Below, one piece after another: positions 1 through 8,010 of a DNA stretch of 64,000 nt; positions within the stretch are counted from its first letter, which is position 1, and every line of letters starts with the position of its first letter. The translations under genes were made by a program, and so were the position numbers. Below the pieces are notes generated by a model. That model was not told the origin of the DNA. It worked only from the letters and a program-made list of their open reading frames with translations, and ran no database searches. The DNA comes from Chryseobacterium sp. MYb264. Its GTDB lineage: Bacteria > Bacteroidota > Bacteroidia > Flavobacteriales > Weeksellaceae. The stretch spans positions 4,278,001 through 4,342,000 of the forward strand of contig NZ_CP142422.1 of assembly GCF_035974275.1 (NCBI RefSeq). The letters run 5' to 3'.

Positions 1-1
1 G

Positions 2-961
2 GTTGATAAAAGTCAGGAACCTTTAAGAATTGATAAGTTTTTACTGATTTTCAGGCAGAATTCTTCGAGAAATAAAATTTCCCAGACCTGCAGGGCGGGG
101 AATGTCGTCGTTAACGGATTTCCTGTAAAGCAGAATTATCGAGTAAAGCCCGGAGATCAGATTTCTGTTCTGCTGGCACACCCTCCTAGGGAAAATGTTA
201 TCGTTCCTCAGAATATTCCTATACATATTGTATACGAAGATGATGATTTGATCGTTGTAGATAAAGAACCAGGAATGGTGGTACATCCGGGGTTTGGAAA
301 CTGGGACGGAACACTGGTTAACGCACTGGCCTATCATTTCGAACAAAACGGAGCAAAATCTGATCTCGATAGAGTTGGTTTAGTTCACAGGATTGATAAG
401 GATACTTCCGGATTACTGGTGATTGCCAAGAATGAGTATGCTTTGAGCTTTTTGGCCAAGCAATTTTTCGACAGAAAAACAAAAAGATTGTATTGGGCTT
501 TTGTGTGGGGGAATGTTCAGGATGATGAAGGAACAATTCGCGGGCATATCGGTCGTCATCCGAAAAACAGAATGCAGATGCATACCTATGTAGACGGAAG
601 CCAGGGAAAGCATGCCGTAACGCATTATAAAGTACTGGAAAGATTTAAATACATGACCTGGGTAGAGTGTAAACTGGAAACCGGAAGGACACACCAGATC
701 CGAGCTCATTTTAAACATATAGGTCATACTCTTTTTAATGATGAAAGATATGAAGGACATACCCCTCTGAGAGGAGTGAATCTTCCTAAGTATAAGCAGT
801 TTATCAAAAATGTATTCGAGATTCTGCCCAGACACGCCCTGCATGCGCATACTTTAGGATTTATTCATCCTACCACCAAAAAGGAATTGTATTTTGAAAG
901 CCCAATGCCGAAAGATATGGCGGATGCTGTAAAAAAATGGAGAAATTATTTAGAAAACTAA
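2..961 (+). CDS. rluD: RluA/RluD-family 23S rRNA pseudouridine synthase, 5' end outside window
   Basis: This enzyme isomerises uridines to pseudouridine in large-subunit rRNA. The frame is open from base 2, so the start lies before the window. The first 60 or so visible residues look like an S4 RNA-binding domain (RIDKFL, then GNVVVNG and VKPGD). The catalytic RluA motif HRIDKDTSG follows, with its aspartate codon at 395-397, and later GRTHQIRAH, also typical of the family. The visible 319 residues are close to the usual full length, so only a few N-terminal residues are missing. The family call is firm; RluD rather than another RluA member is inferred from the S4 domain and overall length. 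Confidence 0.9.
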   Translation, partial: VDKSQEPLRIDKFLLIFRQNSSRNKISQTCRAGNVVVNGFPVKQNYRVKPGDQISVLLAHPPRENVIVPQNIPIHIVYEDDDLIVVDKEPGMVVHPGFGNWDGTLVNALAYHFEQNGAKSDLDRVGLVHRIDKDTSGLLVIAKNEYALSFLAKQFFDRKTKRLYWAFVWGNVQDDEGTIRGHIGRHPKNRMQMHTYVDGSQGKHAVTHYKVLERFKYMTWVECKLETGRTHQIRAHFKHIGHTLFNDERYEGHTPLRGVNLPKYKQFIKNVFEILPRHALHAHTLGFIHPTTKKELYFESPMPKDMADAVKKWRNYLEN

Positions 962-981
962 AAATATATTGAGATTTTTTT

Positions 982-989
982 TATATTTG
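982..989 (+). promoter_or_regulatory. Bacteroidota -7 box of the PorP-like gene
   Basis: TATATTTG matches TAnnTTTG, the -7 element read by the Bacteroidota primary sigma factor. It lies 23 bases before the ATG at 1013. Initiation about 7 bases downstream would make the alternative TTG start at 995 nearly coincide with the transcript 5' end, which favours 1013. I see no clear -33 TTTG. Confidence 0.55.
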
Positions 990-1012
990 TTGAATTGAAA
1001 TCAAGATTTGTT

Positions 1013-1963
1013 ATGAGAAAACTATATGCTATAGTGTGTTTGGCTCTTTTGTCAAATGCATACAAAGCACAAGAAACATTACCATATTATCAGCAATATC
1101 TTCTGGATGGTGAGTTCCTGTTCAACCCTGCACAATACGGTAAAACAGACAATGTTCAGCTCAACCTCAATTATCAAAAACAATTTATAGAATTCAGCGA
1201 GTCGCCAAACGTACAATCTATTGGTATGAATGCCAATATTTTTGACAGAGTAGGGGCAGGTATTTCAGTGTTTAGAGATGCAGGTGGTCCTATTTCTGCA
1301 GGTGGTATTACAGCAGGTGCTTCTTATTTTATTCCTCTAAGTAGTGAAGGAGACAGAAAAGATCAGTTCTCTTTCGGTACAAGTGTTAGTTTTTATAACA
1401 TGAATATTGATTATACAAAACTTAATACCAATGATGCTTACGATCCATTGTTACAAGGCAATGAGCAGAATATTTTCATGGCTTATGCCAACTTCGGATT
1501 AGCGGCAACATATCATAATATTTTTGCCAATGTATCTGTTAACGATATTGCTTTAACAAATGACGAATCTATCGTTAACGGCCGCGAGCCTTCTCCGATT
1601 AAGTTTTTCTTAAACTTAGGATATGACTGGCATGTGGGAGACAATATGTATTTCACGCCGTCAGCATTAATCAACCTTAACACGAACTCTACAAGAACAA
1701 TTGACTATAATCTTATGGCAACGTTCTTTAATGATATCAACTCATTTTCAGCAGGGATAAGCTACAGATCTGTTCAGAACAGATTTGACAGCCAGCAGCT
1801 ACAGATTGCCCCGGTGGTTAAAGTTAGATTCAACAAATTTATGGTGGGTGCTACTTATAATATCGGATTGTCTGATATTCAGGAGTATGGCGGAAACTCT
1901 TTCATGATTGGTCTAGGATATAACTTCGATAATTTCATTAATCGTAGAGGATATAGATATTAA
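1013..1963 (+). CDS. PorP/SprF-family outer-membrane protein
   Basis: Members of the PorP/SprF family are outer-membrane beta-barrel proteins tied to type IX secretion and gliding, often as partners of a surface adhesin. The protein (316 residues) has a signal peptide ending at a KAQ site about 20 residues in, then the family hallmark LPYYQQYLLDG followed by FNPAQYG. The rest alternates short aromatic-rich strands (FMVGATYNIG, MIGLGYNF), as expected for a barrel. I chose ATG 1013 over an upstream TTG at 995 because the signal peptide begins there. No adhesin gene precedes it here (rluD does), so it appears to be a stand-alone member. A terminator follows directly. Confidence 0.85.
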   Translation: MRKLYAIVCLALLSNAYKAQETLPYYQQYLLDGEFLFNPAQYGKTDNVQLNLNYQKQFIEFSESPNVQSIGMNANIFDRVGAGISVFRDAGGPISAGGITAGASYFIPLSSEGDRKDQFSFGTSVSFYNMNIDYTKLNTNDAYDPLLQGNEQNIFMAYANFGLAATYHNIFANVSVNDIALTNDESIVNGREPSPIKFFLNLGYDWHVGDNMYFTPSALINLNTNSTRTIDYNLMATFFNDINSFSAGISYRSVQNRFDSQQLQIAPVVKVRFNKFMVGATYNIGLSDIQEYGGNSFMIGLGYNFDNFINRRGYRY

Positions 1964-1978
1964 TCAATTTAATTTAAA

Positions 1979-1986
1979 TAAATTTG
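1979..1986 (+). promoter_or_regulatory. -7 box of hemW, overlapping the upstream terminator
   Basis: TAAATTTG matches TAnnTTTG and ends where the terminator hairpin of the PorP-like gene begins. A transcript starting about 7 bases later would contain only the 3' arm of that hairpin, so it would not be terminated by it, and would have a leader of about 20 bases before ATG 2014. Confidence 0.5.
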
Positions 1987-2013
1987 AGCTCTGATTTTTT
2001 CAGGGCTTTTTTT
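1986..2013 (+). terminator. Intrinsic terminator of the PorP-like gene
   Basis: Stem AGCTCTGA (1987-1994) pairs with TCAGGGCT (2000-2007) with one G-T wobble, followed by a seven-T run at 2007-2013. The T run abuts the hemW start codon at 2014. Confidence 0.7.
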
Positions 2014-3138
2014 ATGATTTATATTCACATTCCGTTCTGTAAGCAGAAATGCAGCTATTGCAATTTTCACTTTTCAACATCTTTGAATTTTAAAGATGAA
2101 ATGTTGGCTGCCATGAAGAAAGAAATCTTTCTGAGAAAAGATGAGCTACAGAACAAAAATCTGCAGTCTCTATATTTTGGCGGTGGAACTCCTTCAATAC
2201 TTTCTCCGGACGAAATCAAGTCTTTGATTGATGAAGTGTTGAAATATTTTAGTTTTAATAATGATATTGAAATTACACTGGAAGCTAATCCGGATGATTT
2301 AGATAAAAATTTTTTAAAAGGATTATCAAATTCACCGATTAATCGTCTTTCTATCGGAACTCAAAGTTTTTTTGAAGAAGATTTAAAATTAATGAATCGT
2401 GCGCACACCGCTTCAGAAGCGGAAGGTTCCATCAAAAGAGCCCAGGATTTTGGCTTTGAAAATTTGAGTATTGATCTTATTTATGGTTCGCCCACTTCGA
2501 ATTTGGAAATCTGGAAAGAAAATTTAAATAAAACAATAGCGCTGGAAGTGCCGCATATTTCCTCGTATGCTTTAACGGTTGAACCGAAAACAGCCTTAGA
2601 AAACTGGATTTCAAAAGGTAAGATTATCAGTCCGAAAGAAGATGAGCAGAATAAAGAATTCTATTATTTATCGGATTTTCTGAAGGATAAGGGCTTTGAG
2701 CACTACGAGGTTTCAAATTTCGCTAAACCGGATCTTTATTCAAAGCATAACTCTGCCTATTGGAAATACAACGAGTATCTGGGTATCGGTCCGTCTGCGC
2801 ATTCTTATAATGGTTTTGATGTGAGAAGCTGGAATATTGCTCATAATCAGCAGTATATAAAAAAAATAAATTTAGGTCTTTTGGCTAAAGAGGAAGAGCT
2901 GTTATCTCAGGAAGATCAGTTTAACGAAATGGTAATGATAGGTTTAAGAACAGTTTGGGGTGTAGATTTGGACAATTTAAATAATAAATTTTCTGAAAAA
3001 ATTCTGGATCATTTCAGACATGAAATTAAATCTAAAACGGAAACAGGACATTTAATTATAGAAAATGATCATCTGAAAATTCCCGAAAAGCACTGGTTTA
3101 TGGCGGATGGTATTGCTTCGGATTTATTTATCGTATAG
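2014..3138 (+). CDS. hemW: Radical SAM HemW (coproporphyrinogen III oxidase-like haem chaperone)
   Basis: HemW proteins are radical SAM proteins related to HemN; characterised members bind haem and act as haem chaperones rather than as the oxidase. The N-terminus has the radical SAM cluster motif CxxxCxxC at C9, C13 and C16, followed by GGGTPS and the ANPDD and GTQSF segments typical of the HemN/HemW group. The length of 374 residues matches HemW and is shorter than true HemN (about 450). I chose ATG 2014; an in-frame TTG at 1984 would lie inside the upstream hairpin and add unconserved residues. The promoter at 1979-1986 and upstream terminator suggest its own transcript. Confidence 0.9.
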   Translation: MIYIHIPFCKQKCSYCNFHFSTSLNFKDEMLAAMKKEIFLRKDELQNKNLQSLYFGGGTPSILSPDEIKSLIDEVLKYFSFNNDIEITLEANPDDLDKNFLKGLSNSPINRLSIGTQSFFEEDLKLMNRAHTASEAEGSIKRAQDFGFENLSIDLIYGSPTSNLEIWKENLNKTIALEVPHISSYALTVEPKTALENWISKGKIISPKEDEQNKEFYYLSDFLKDKGFEHYEVSNFAKPDLYSKHNSAYWKYNEYLGIGPSAHSYNGFDVRSWNIAHNQQYIKKINLGLLAKEEELLSQEDQFNEMVMIGLRTVWGVDLDNLNNKFSEKILDHFRHEIKSKTETGHLIIENDHLKIPEKHWFMADGIASDLFIV

Positions 3139-3213
3139 TTGGGAAGGTCGAAAATGAAAGAACGGTTTGTGAAAAACTTCCGGTATCCGGCTTCAGGCAT
3201 TCAACAATTTCAC

Positions 3214-3221
3214 TATTTTTG
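3214..3221 (+). promoter_or_regulatory. -7 box upstream of murI
   Basis: TATTTTTG matches TAnnTTTG and lies 20 bases before the TTG start of murI. No TTTG at the expected -33 spacing was seen. Confidence 0.4.
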
Positions 3222-3241
3222 TATAAAATTTCAACATTATT

Positions 3242-4072
3242 TTGAAAACTAAAAAGCAAGACTATTCGCATCTCTCAGCTAATCAGCCTATCGGAATTTT
3301 TGATAGCGGGGTGGGAGGCCTAACGGTAGCAAAAGAAATAAAAAGACTTCTTCCCCATGAAGATTTGATCTATTTTGGAGATACCAAGCATCTTCCGTAT
3401 GGTGAAAAATCGAAGGAAGCCATTATCGAATACTCTACAAAGATCACTAATTTCTTGCTGGAGCAAAACTGTAAAGCCATAGTGATTGCCTGTAATACGG
3501 CAACAGCAAATGCATTAAATGAGGTCATGAAGTCCGTAGGAGGAAAAGTGCCGGTGATTGATGTGATTAATCCCGTAGCTGAAAAAGTTTCCTATGAAAT
3601 TCATAATAATGTTGGGGTTATTGCTACAAAAGCAACGGTAAATTCGGGCTTATATAAGAAAAGCATCCGTAAGCATAATAAATGGATTAAAGTGGATGAG
3701 CTGGCGACGCCCTTATTGGTTTCGGCTATTGAAGAGGGGTTTAAGAATCATCCGATCACGCATGCGATAATTTATAATTACTTAAGTAATAGTAAATTAA
3801 AAAATATTGAAACTTTAATCCTGGGTTGTACCCATTATCCTCTATTGCTTGATGAGATCAAACAATACTATGGAAACCGTGTTCGGGTGATCGATTCTCC
3901 GAATATCGTGGCAAATCATCTAAAGATTATTTTAGATAAATATTGTCTTTTAAATGAAGCGAATCATAAACCGAATTATCATTTTTATCTTTCCGATCTC
4001 ACTAAAAATTTTGAAAAGATCTCTAAAAAATTCTTCGGTAAGACCATTGATTTAGAATTAAAAGTATTATAA
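3242..4072 (+). CDS. murI: Glutamate racemase MurI
   Basis: MurI converts L-glutamate to D-glutamate for peptidoglycan precursors in the cytoplasm. The sequence has the GIFDSGVGGLTV motif (general acid/base region, D21), the first catalytic cysteine in ACNTATA (C84) and the second in GCTHYP (C196), so both active-site thiols are present. The length of 276 residues is normal. No ATG lies upstream in frame; translation must begin at TTG 3242, which gives the right N-terminus about 18 residues before the first motif. It is followed by a 168-base gap without a gene. Confidence 0.93.
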   Translation: MKTKKQDYSHLSANQPIGIFDSGVGGLTVAKEIKRLLPHEDLIYFGDTKHLPYGEKSKEAIIEYSTKITNFLLEQNCKAIVIACNTATANALNEVMKSVGGKVPVIDVINPVAEKVSYEIHNNVGVIATKATVNSGLYKKSIRKHNKWIKVDELATPLLVSAIEEGFKNHPITHAIIYNYLSNSKLKNIETLILGCTHYPLLLDEIKQYYGNRVRVIDSPNIVANHLKIILDKYCLLNEANHKPNYHFYLSDLTKNFEKISKKFFGKTIDLELKVL

Positions 4073-4240
4073 AAAAGACTTAATTTAGAGTTTTTTTCCG
4101 ATTGAAATAGATTTATTATTTATTCGTATATAATTAATAATATTCAACATTTTGGATTATTTGTAGAAAAATTTTAATATTAGTATTTGTTTTCATAAAT
4201 TCGTGAAATATTGATTATAAGATATTTAAAACAAATTTTT

Positions 4241-5011
4241 ATGAAAAAAATTTTCTTACTGGCTACATTGGGACTTGCTTTCCAAGCATATTCACAAAGT
4301 GGTGTAAATACGTCAAACCCTCAGGGAGCTTTTCATGTTGATGGAGCTAAAGATAATAATGCTTCGGGGGCGCCTACTACAACTCAGCAACTTAATGATT
4401 TTACAGTAACCTCAATCGGAAGGGTAGGAATTGGTACTACTGCTCCGAATAATAAAGTTGAAATTAATTCAGGGACTGCCAATACGAGTGGTTTACGATT
4501 CACTAATTTAACATCTGCAACCCCTGTATCTACAGGGCAGACGATTGGTGTAGATGCTACTGGGAATATTGTTACTTTACCCAATCCTACAGCAACAAGT
4601 GTTACTACGGCAGAAGTTGCCTCCGCAAGTGGCGCTGATTTCAGTGTTAATGATACCGGAGAAACTTTACTTACGGGAACTGTTCAGACAATTACGGTTC
4701 CGGCAGGTGGAAAAGCTTTATTCATTAATTTTATGCTTGGGATCGATTTAGTGACAACTACCGGAGGAGCTGGGTATTATAGAGCAACATTATATATTGA
4801 TGGGGTTGCTACCAATACTTATCTTACCATTCAGGAGCCTAATGCGGGATCACAGCTTCAATACACTTTAAATACCGTGAAGTTTCTTACCGCGGGAAAT
4901 CATACACTTGATATTAGGATGAGAAGAACTGCTAATAACGGAACTGCAGCAGGTTTCAATGCAGGTTGCCGACCTATTTCAATGTCATTTAATGCTTCTT
5001 ATTTAAATTAA
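4241..5011 (+). CDS. Secreted protein of unknown function, first of a tandem paralogous pair
   Basis: I do not recognise a characterised family. The 256-residue protein starts with a signal peptide (MKKIFLLATLGLAFQAYS, cleaved near SQS), followed by GVNTSNPQGAFHVDG, a segment of the style seen at the N-terminus of many secreted Bacteroidota proteins, and VGIGTTAPN. The C-terminal 120 residues are beta-rich (GGKALFINFMLGID, YRATLYIDG, HTLDIRMRR), suggesting a sandwich-like domain. The start is ATG 4241; an in-frame TTG 30 bases upstream would spoil the signal peptide. It is six bases upstream of a clear paralogue and probably co-transcribed. An exported, surface or extracellular location is inferred. 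Confidence 0.75.
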   Translation: MKKIFLLATLGLAFQAYSQSGVNTSNPQGAFHVDGAKDNNASGAPTTTQQLNDFTVTSIGRVGIGTTAPNNKVEINSGTANTSGLRFTNLTSATPVSTGQTIGVDATGNIVTLPNPTATSVTTAEVASASGADFSVNDTGETLLTGTVQTITVPAGGKALFINFMLGIDLVTTTGGAGYYRATLYIDGVATNTYLTIQEPNAGSQLQYTLNTVKFLTAGNHTLDIRMRRTANNGTAAGFNAGCRPISMSFNASYLN

Positions 5012-5017
5012 TTATTT

Positions 5018-5797
5018 ATGAAAAAGAATCTATTATTTGCAGGTTTTTTAGTAGTAAATACTATATCTGCTCAAATAGGAATAAGTACCAATAGTCCGCA
5101 GGGAGCATTTCATGTAGATGGAGGGAAAGATAATAATGTTTCAGGTGCGCCAACTGCAACGCAGCAGCTTAATGACTTTATTGTTACTTCTGCGGGAAGA
5201 GTGGGTGTGGGAACTATTGCTCCGAATACAAAGTTTGAGATTAATTCAGGAACATCCAATGCTAGCGGCTTAGCTTTTACAAACTTTAACTCTACAGCCC
5301 CTATATCTACAGGCCAAACATTGGGTGTTGATTCTTCCGGGAATGTAGTGTCATTGGCAAATCCAGCAGCTGCAAGTGTAACAACGGTAGAGGTTGCTTC
5401 TTCCACAGGGACGGCTTTTAATGTTAATGATTTAGGTTATACAGCTGTTACAGGATCGAGTCAGTCTATTACCGTTCCTACCGGAGGAAAGGCTGTTTTC
5501 ATTAATTTTATGCTGGGTATTGATTATACTTCTTTTCCGGAAGGTAGCGGAGGTGGCTATTATCAGGCAACGCTGTTTATTGATGGATCTCCCAGCACTG
5601 TATACCAGAGAACACAAGAAAGAGATACTACAGGTTCTCAAACTCAGTACACTTTAAATACAGTTAAATTTTTAACTGCAGGAAGTCACACCTTAGATGT
5701 ACGAATGATCAGAGCTTTAAATAACGGTACGACCTCAGGAGCCAATATGGCCTGCCTTCCTATTTCAATGTCATTTAATGCTTCGTATATAAATTAA
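5018..5797 (+). CDS. Secreted protein of unknown function, second of a tandem paralogous pair
   Basis: This 259-residue paralogue of the preceding protein shares its whole layout: signal peptide ending ISAQ, then NSPQGAFHVDGG, VGTIAPNTK, and the C-terminal INFMLGIDY, ATLFIDG and HTLDVRM segments. By eye roughly two thirds of positions agree. The main difference is a small insertion around FPEGSGGGY in the C-terminal domain. Both end in the same PISMSFNASY tail, so the pair arose by gene duplication. Function unknown; a cell-surface or matrix role is only a guess. A strong bidirectional terminator follows. Confidence 0.75.
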   Translation: MKKNLLFAGFLVVNTISAQIGISTNSPQGAFHVDGGKDNNVSGAPTATQQLNDFIVTSAGRVGVGTIAPNTKFEINSGTSNASGLAFTNFNSTAPISTGQTLGVDSSGNVVSLANPAAASVTTVEVASSTGTAFNVNDLGYTAVTGSSQSITVPTGGKAVFINFMLGIDYTSFPEGSGGGYYQATLFIDGSPSTVYQRTQERDTTGSQTQYTLNTVKFLTAGSHTLDVRMIRALNNGTTSGANMACLPISMSFNASYIN

Positions 5798-5812
5798 TCG
5801 GTTGATTGTAAA

Positions 5813-5841
5813 AAAAGCTGTTTCATCACGAAACAGCTTTT
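5813..5841. terminator. Bidirectional intrinsic terminator between convergent genes
   Basis: Perfect 12-bp stem AAAAGCTGTTTC (5813-5824) and GAAACAGCTTTT (5830-5841) with a five-base loop, A-rich on one side and T-rich on the other. It serves the secreted paralogues on the plus strand and the (broken) nitroreductase gene on the minus strand. Confidence 0.8.
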
Positions 5842-6390
5842 TCTTTTTACTATGCTTCCAGAATCACAGTTTCACTTTTCAATCGTGATTTTGGAGTAAT
5901 TTTGGGTTGATTACTGTCTTGTTCAGATCTTTCGCCAATGCTTACGGCAAATAATGTTTCGTAATTTTCATTGTTGAGAATATGATCATATTGAGCATTT
6001 TCAATACCTTCCATAGGAGTAGAATCTATTCTCATTTCTGCACAGGCAGACAGGAAAACGCCTAACGATAAGTAAACCTGATGCTTCAACCATGATTTAA
6101 CGGCATCATTTCCTTTTGACTTTACAAAGGTTTTATAATAATTAATAGAACCTTCCGGCAAATTCCCTTCGATCTGTTTTTCAAAATCTTCAGGATTTTT
6201 TAATACTTGAAATACAACCAAATGACTGCTGTCCAATATTTTTTCTTTATTCCAATACGAGGCTTCTGCTAATTGTTCCCTTACTTCAGAATGGTTGTTT
6301 ACAAAAACAAAATTCCAGGGCTGGCTGTTGATAGAAGATGGACTTAACTGTAAAATTTCCTTCAGCTGCTGAATTTTATCTTCACTAATT

Positions 6391-7859
6391 AGTCATTCCT
6401 TAAAAACCAAGTAATATTTTGATTATCAGTTTTATGCACTTATATTTCGTAAAAAATCGTTGTAAAAAATTGCAATAAATTGTATTTTTAGGATATAAAA
6501 AGTGGCAAAATGTTAGGCAAAATAAGAGAGGATTTACAGCAGAATTTATTCAAGACCAGGCTTACGGAGCTTATTAATATGGAGCATCCGGTGGTAAAAT
6601 TAGCTGGGGAGATTTCCTGGGATAAAATGGAGTCAGAGTTTGAGAAATTATTTTCAGAAAACGGAAGACCTTCTATTGCTATCCGTAAAATAGCAGGAAT
6701 GCTTTTGCTCAAGGAAATGTTTAAAGAAAGTGATGAAAGTGTAATAGAGAGATGGATTGAGAATGCGTATTGGCAATATTTTACCGGAGAAACCTTTTTC
6801 CAGACAGAGCAGCCTTTCGATCCGAGCAATTTTGTACACTTCAGAAAAAGAATTGGAGATAAGGGTTTGGAATTTCTTTTGGGACAAAGCGTTTCTCTCC
6901 ATCCCAAAGCCAAAACAGAAGATGAAGTTCAGGTAGATACGACGGTTCAGGAGAAGAACATTACCTTTCCTACCGATGCCAAATTAGCAAAAAAAGTAAT
7001 CGACAATTGTAGAAAAATAGCAGAAAAAGAGAGCGTTGTACAAAGACAAAGCTACAGAAGAGTGAGCAAACAATTATTGCGGGACGCTTTTTTTGGACAT
7101 CATCCCAGAAGACAGAAGAAGGCAAAAATGGCGAGGAAAAAGCTCAGGACGATTGGTAAAAGAGTTCTTCGGGAATTGGAAAGAAAACTTCCTAAAGATG
7201 TTTTGAAAGGCTACGAAGACGTTTTTAAAATTTACCTTAAAGCACTCACCCAAGAACGTACCACGAAAGATAAAATTTACAGTCTTCACGAGCCACAAGT
7301 TGCGTGTATTGCGAAAGGAAAATCGGGAAAAGCATACGAGTTTGGGACAAAAGTAGCAGTAGTAAGAGGTCGGAAAACAGGGATCATCAGCTCGGTAAAG
7401 AGATTTTCTGGCAATCCTCACGATAGTAAAACTCTTGAAGAATCATTGGCACAGAGTGAGAGGGTAAGAAAATCCGTTGGCGGAACAAGACCTACGAAAG
7501 CCACTACAGACAGAGGATTTAAAGGAATCAAAGAAGTGGAAGGAACAGCAATTTTGCTTCCCGCAAAAAAAGAAAAAACAAAATATGGGCAACAAGTAGC
7601 CAGATTAAGATTCCGGGCAAGAGCAGCCATAGAACCTTGTATCTCTCATTTAAAAAGAAACCACTCCTTAGGATTAAACTTCCTGAAAGGAGTGGCTGGA
7701 GATATTAATAATGCATTATTAGCAGGGATTGGATACAATTTGAAGATGAGATTGAATCAAATCAAACAACAAATTCTTCTTTGGCTCGAACTTGTTCTCC
7801 GAATCTTTTTAGGCAAATATAATTTTCAAAGTCAAAAAACAGCTTTTTAAGGAGCGACT
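6391..7859 (+). mobile_element. IS5-family insertion sequence, copy A (1469 bp)
   Basis: The element has imperfect terminal inverted repeats (AGTCATTCCTTAAAAA on the left, complement of AGTCGCTCCTTAAAAA on the right, two mismatches) and one transposase gene. TAATTA occurs at both junctions (6386-6391 and 7859-7864); depending on how many bases are given to the element, the target duplication is 2 to 6 bp, and AATT is the reading used for these coordinates. It inserted in a nitroreductase gene in the opposite orientation. Copies B and C in this window encode the same protein. Confidence 0.92.
6510..7850 (+). CDS. IS5-family DDE transposase (copy A)
   Basis: This 446-residue transposase catalyses cut-and-paste or copy movement of its IS. 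The N-terminal 110 residues match the InsH/DUF772-type domain (IENAYWQYFTGE, PFDPSNFVHFRKRIG). The catalytic triad can be placed at D143 (VQVDTTVQ), D334 (TTDRGFKG) and E375 (AAIEPCISHLK); R371-x3-E375-x6-K382 fits the IS4/IS5 signature. A very basic stretch around residues 195-225 probably contacts DNA. The frame is intact and the same protein is encoded three times in the window, so it is probably active. The stop codon lies 9 bases from the element end. Confidence 0.95.
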   Translation: MLGKIREDLQQNLFKTRLTELINMEHPVVKLAGEISWDKMESEFEKLFSENGRPSIAIRKIAGMLLLKEMFKESDESVIERWIENAYWQYFTGETFFQTEQPFDPSNFVHFRKRIGDKGLEFLLGQSVSLHPKAKTEDEVQVDTTVQEKNITFPTDAKLAKKVIDNCRKIAEKESVVQRQSYRRVSKQLLRDAFFGHHPRRQKKAKMARKKLRTIGKRVLRELERKLPKDVLKGYEDVFKIYLKALTQERTTKDKIYSLHEPQVACIAKGKSGKAYEFGTKVAVVRGRKTGIISSVKRFSGNPHDSKTLEESLAQSERVRKSVGGTRPTKATTDRGFKGIKEVEGTAILLPAKKEKTKYGQQVARLRFRARAAIEPCISHLKRNHSLGLNFLKGVAGDINNALLAGIGYNLKMRLNQIKQQILLWLELVLRIFLGKYNFQSQKTAF

Positions 7860-7932
7860 AATTACTCCTTGTGGATTATACTTTTTAACGGTATATCTCG
7901 ATTTCATTTTTTCTAAAAAGCTCATAATTTTA

Positions 7933-7951
7933 AACTATATTTTTTATAGTT
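7933..7951. promoter_or_regulatory. Probable HxlR operator
   Basis: AACTATA (7933-7939), five T, TATAGTT (7945-7951) is a perfect inverted repeat between the nitroreductase start (7925) and its -7 box. Operators of HxlR/YodB-type regulators are known to be short AT-rich palindromes of this ACTAT/ATAGT kind. A dimer bound here would cover the start site of the nitroreductase promoter. Inference from symmetry and position. Confidence 0.55.
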
Positions 7952-7952
7952 A

Positions 7953-7960
7953 CAAAACTA
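7953..7960 (-). promoter_or_regulatory. -7 box of the nitroreductase gene
   Basis: On the minus strand TAGTTTTG matches TAnnTTTG, 27 bases before the ATG at 7925 and directly adjacent to the inverted repeat at 7933-7951. Confidence 0.5.
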
Positions 7961-7972
7961 ATTTAAGTTTAA

Positions 7973-7980
7973 TACATTTG
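7973..7980 (+). promoter_or_regulatory. -7 box of the hxlR-type gene
   Basis: TACATTTG matches TAnnTTTG and ends 30 bases before the ATG at 8011, giving a leader of about 23 bases. Confidence 0.5.
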
Positions 7981-8010
7981 CAATAACGGTAAAAAATGAT
8001 AGTATAAAAT

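Larger units (their letters stand above)
5850..7925 (-). pseudogene. Nitroreductase-family gene split by IS copy A
   Basis: NfsB-like nitroreductases are FMN enzymes that reduce nitro compounds and quinones with NAD(P)H. The N-terminal part (7864-7925, starting MSFLEKMKSRYTVKKYNP) and the C-terminal part (5850-6390, with SPSSINSQPWNF and LKHQVYLSLG) lie on either side of an IS. Removing the IS and one copy of the TAATTA duplication joins the halves in frame (603 bases, 200 residues) through NPQGVISED, so the empty site is recovered exactly. Each fragment alone is unlikely to be functional. The promoter, a probable operator and the divergent HxlR regulator are intact upstream. Confidence 0.9.

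Noticed and set aside
995..1963. TTG start at 995 for the PorP-like gene
   Set aside because: The signal peptide begins at ATG 1013 and the promoter box leaves almost no leader before 995.
6488..6913. Antisense frames inside the three IS copies (up to 141 codons)
   Set aside because: They are shadows of the transposase gene on the opposite strand, present in each copy at the same place.
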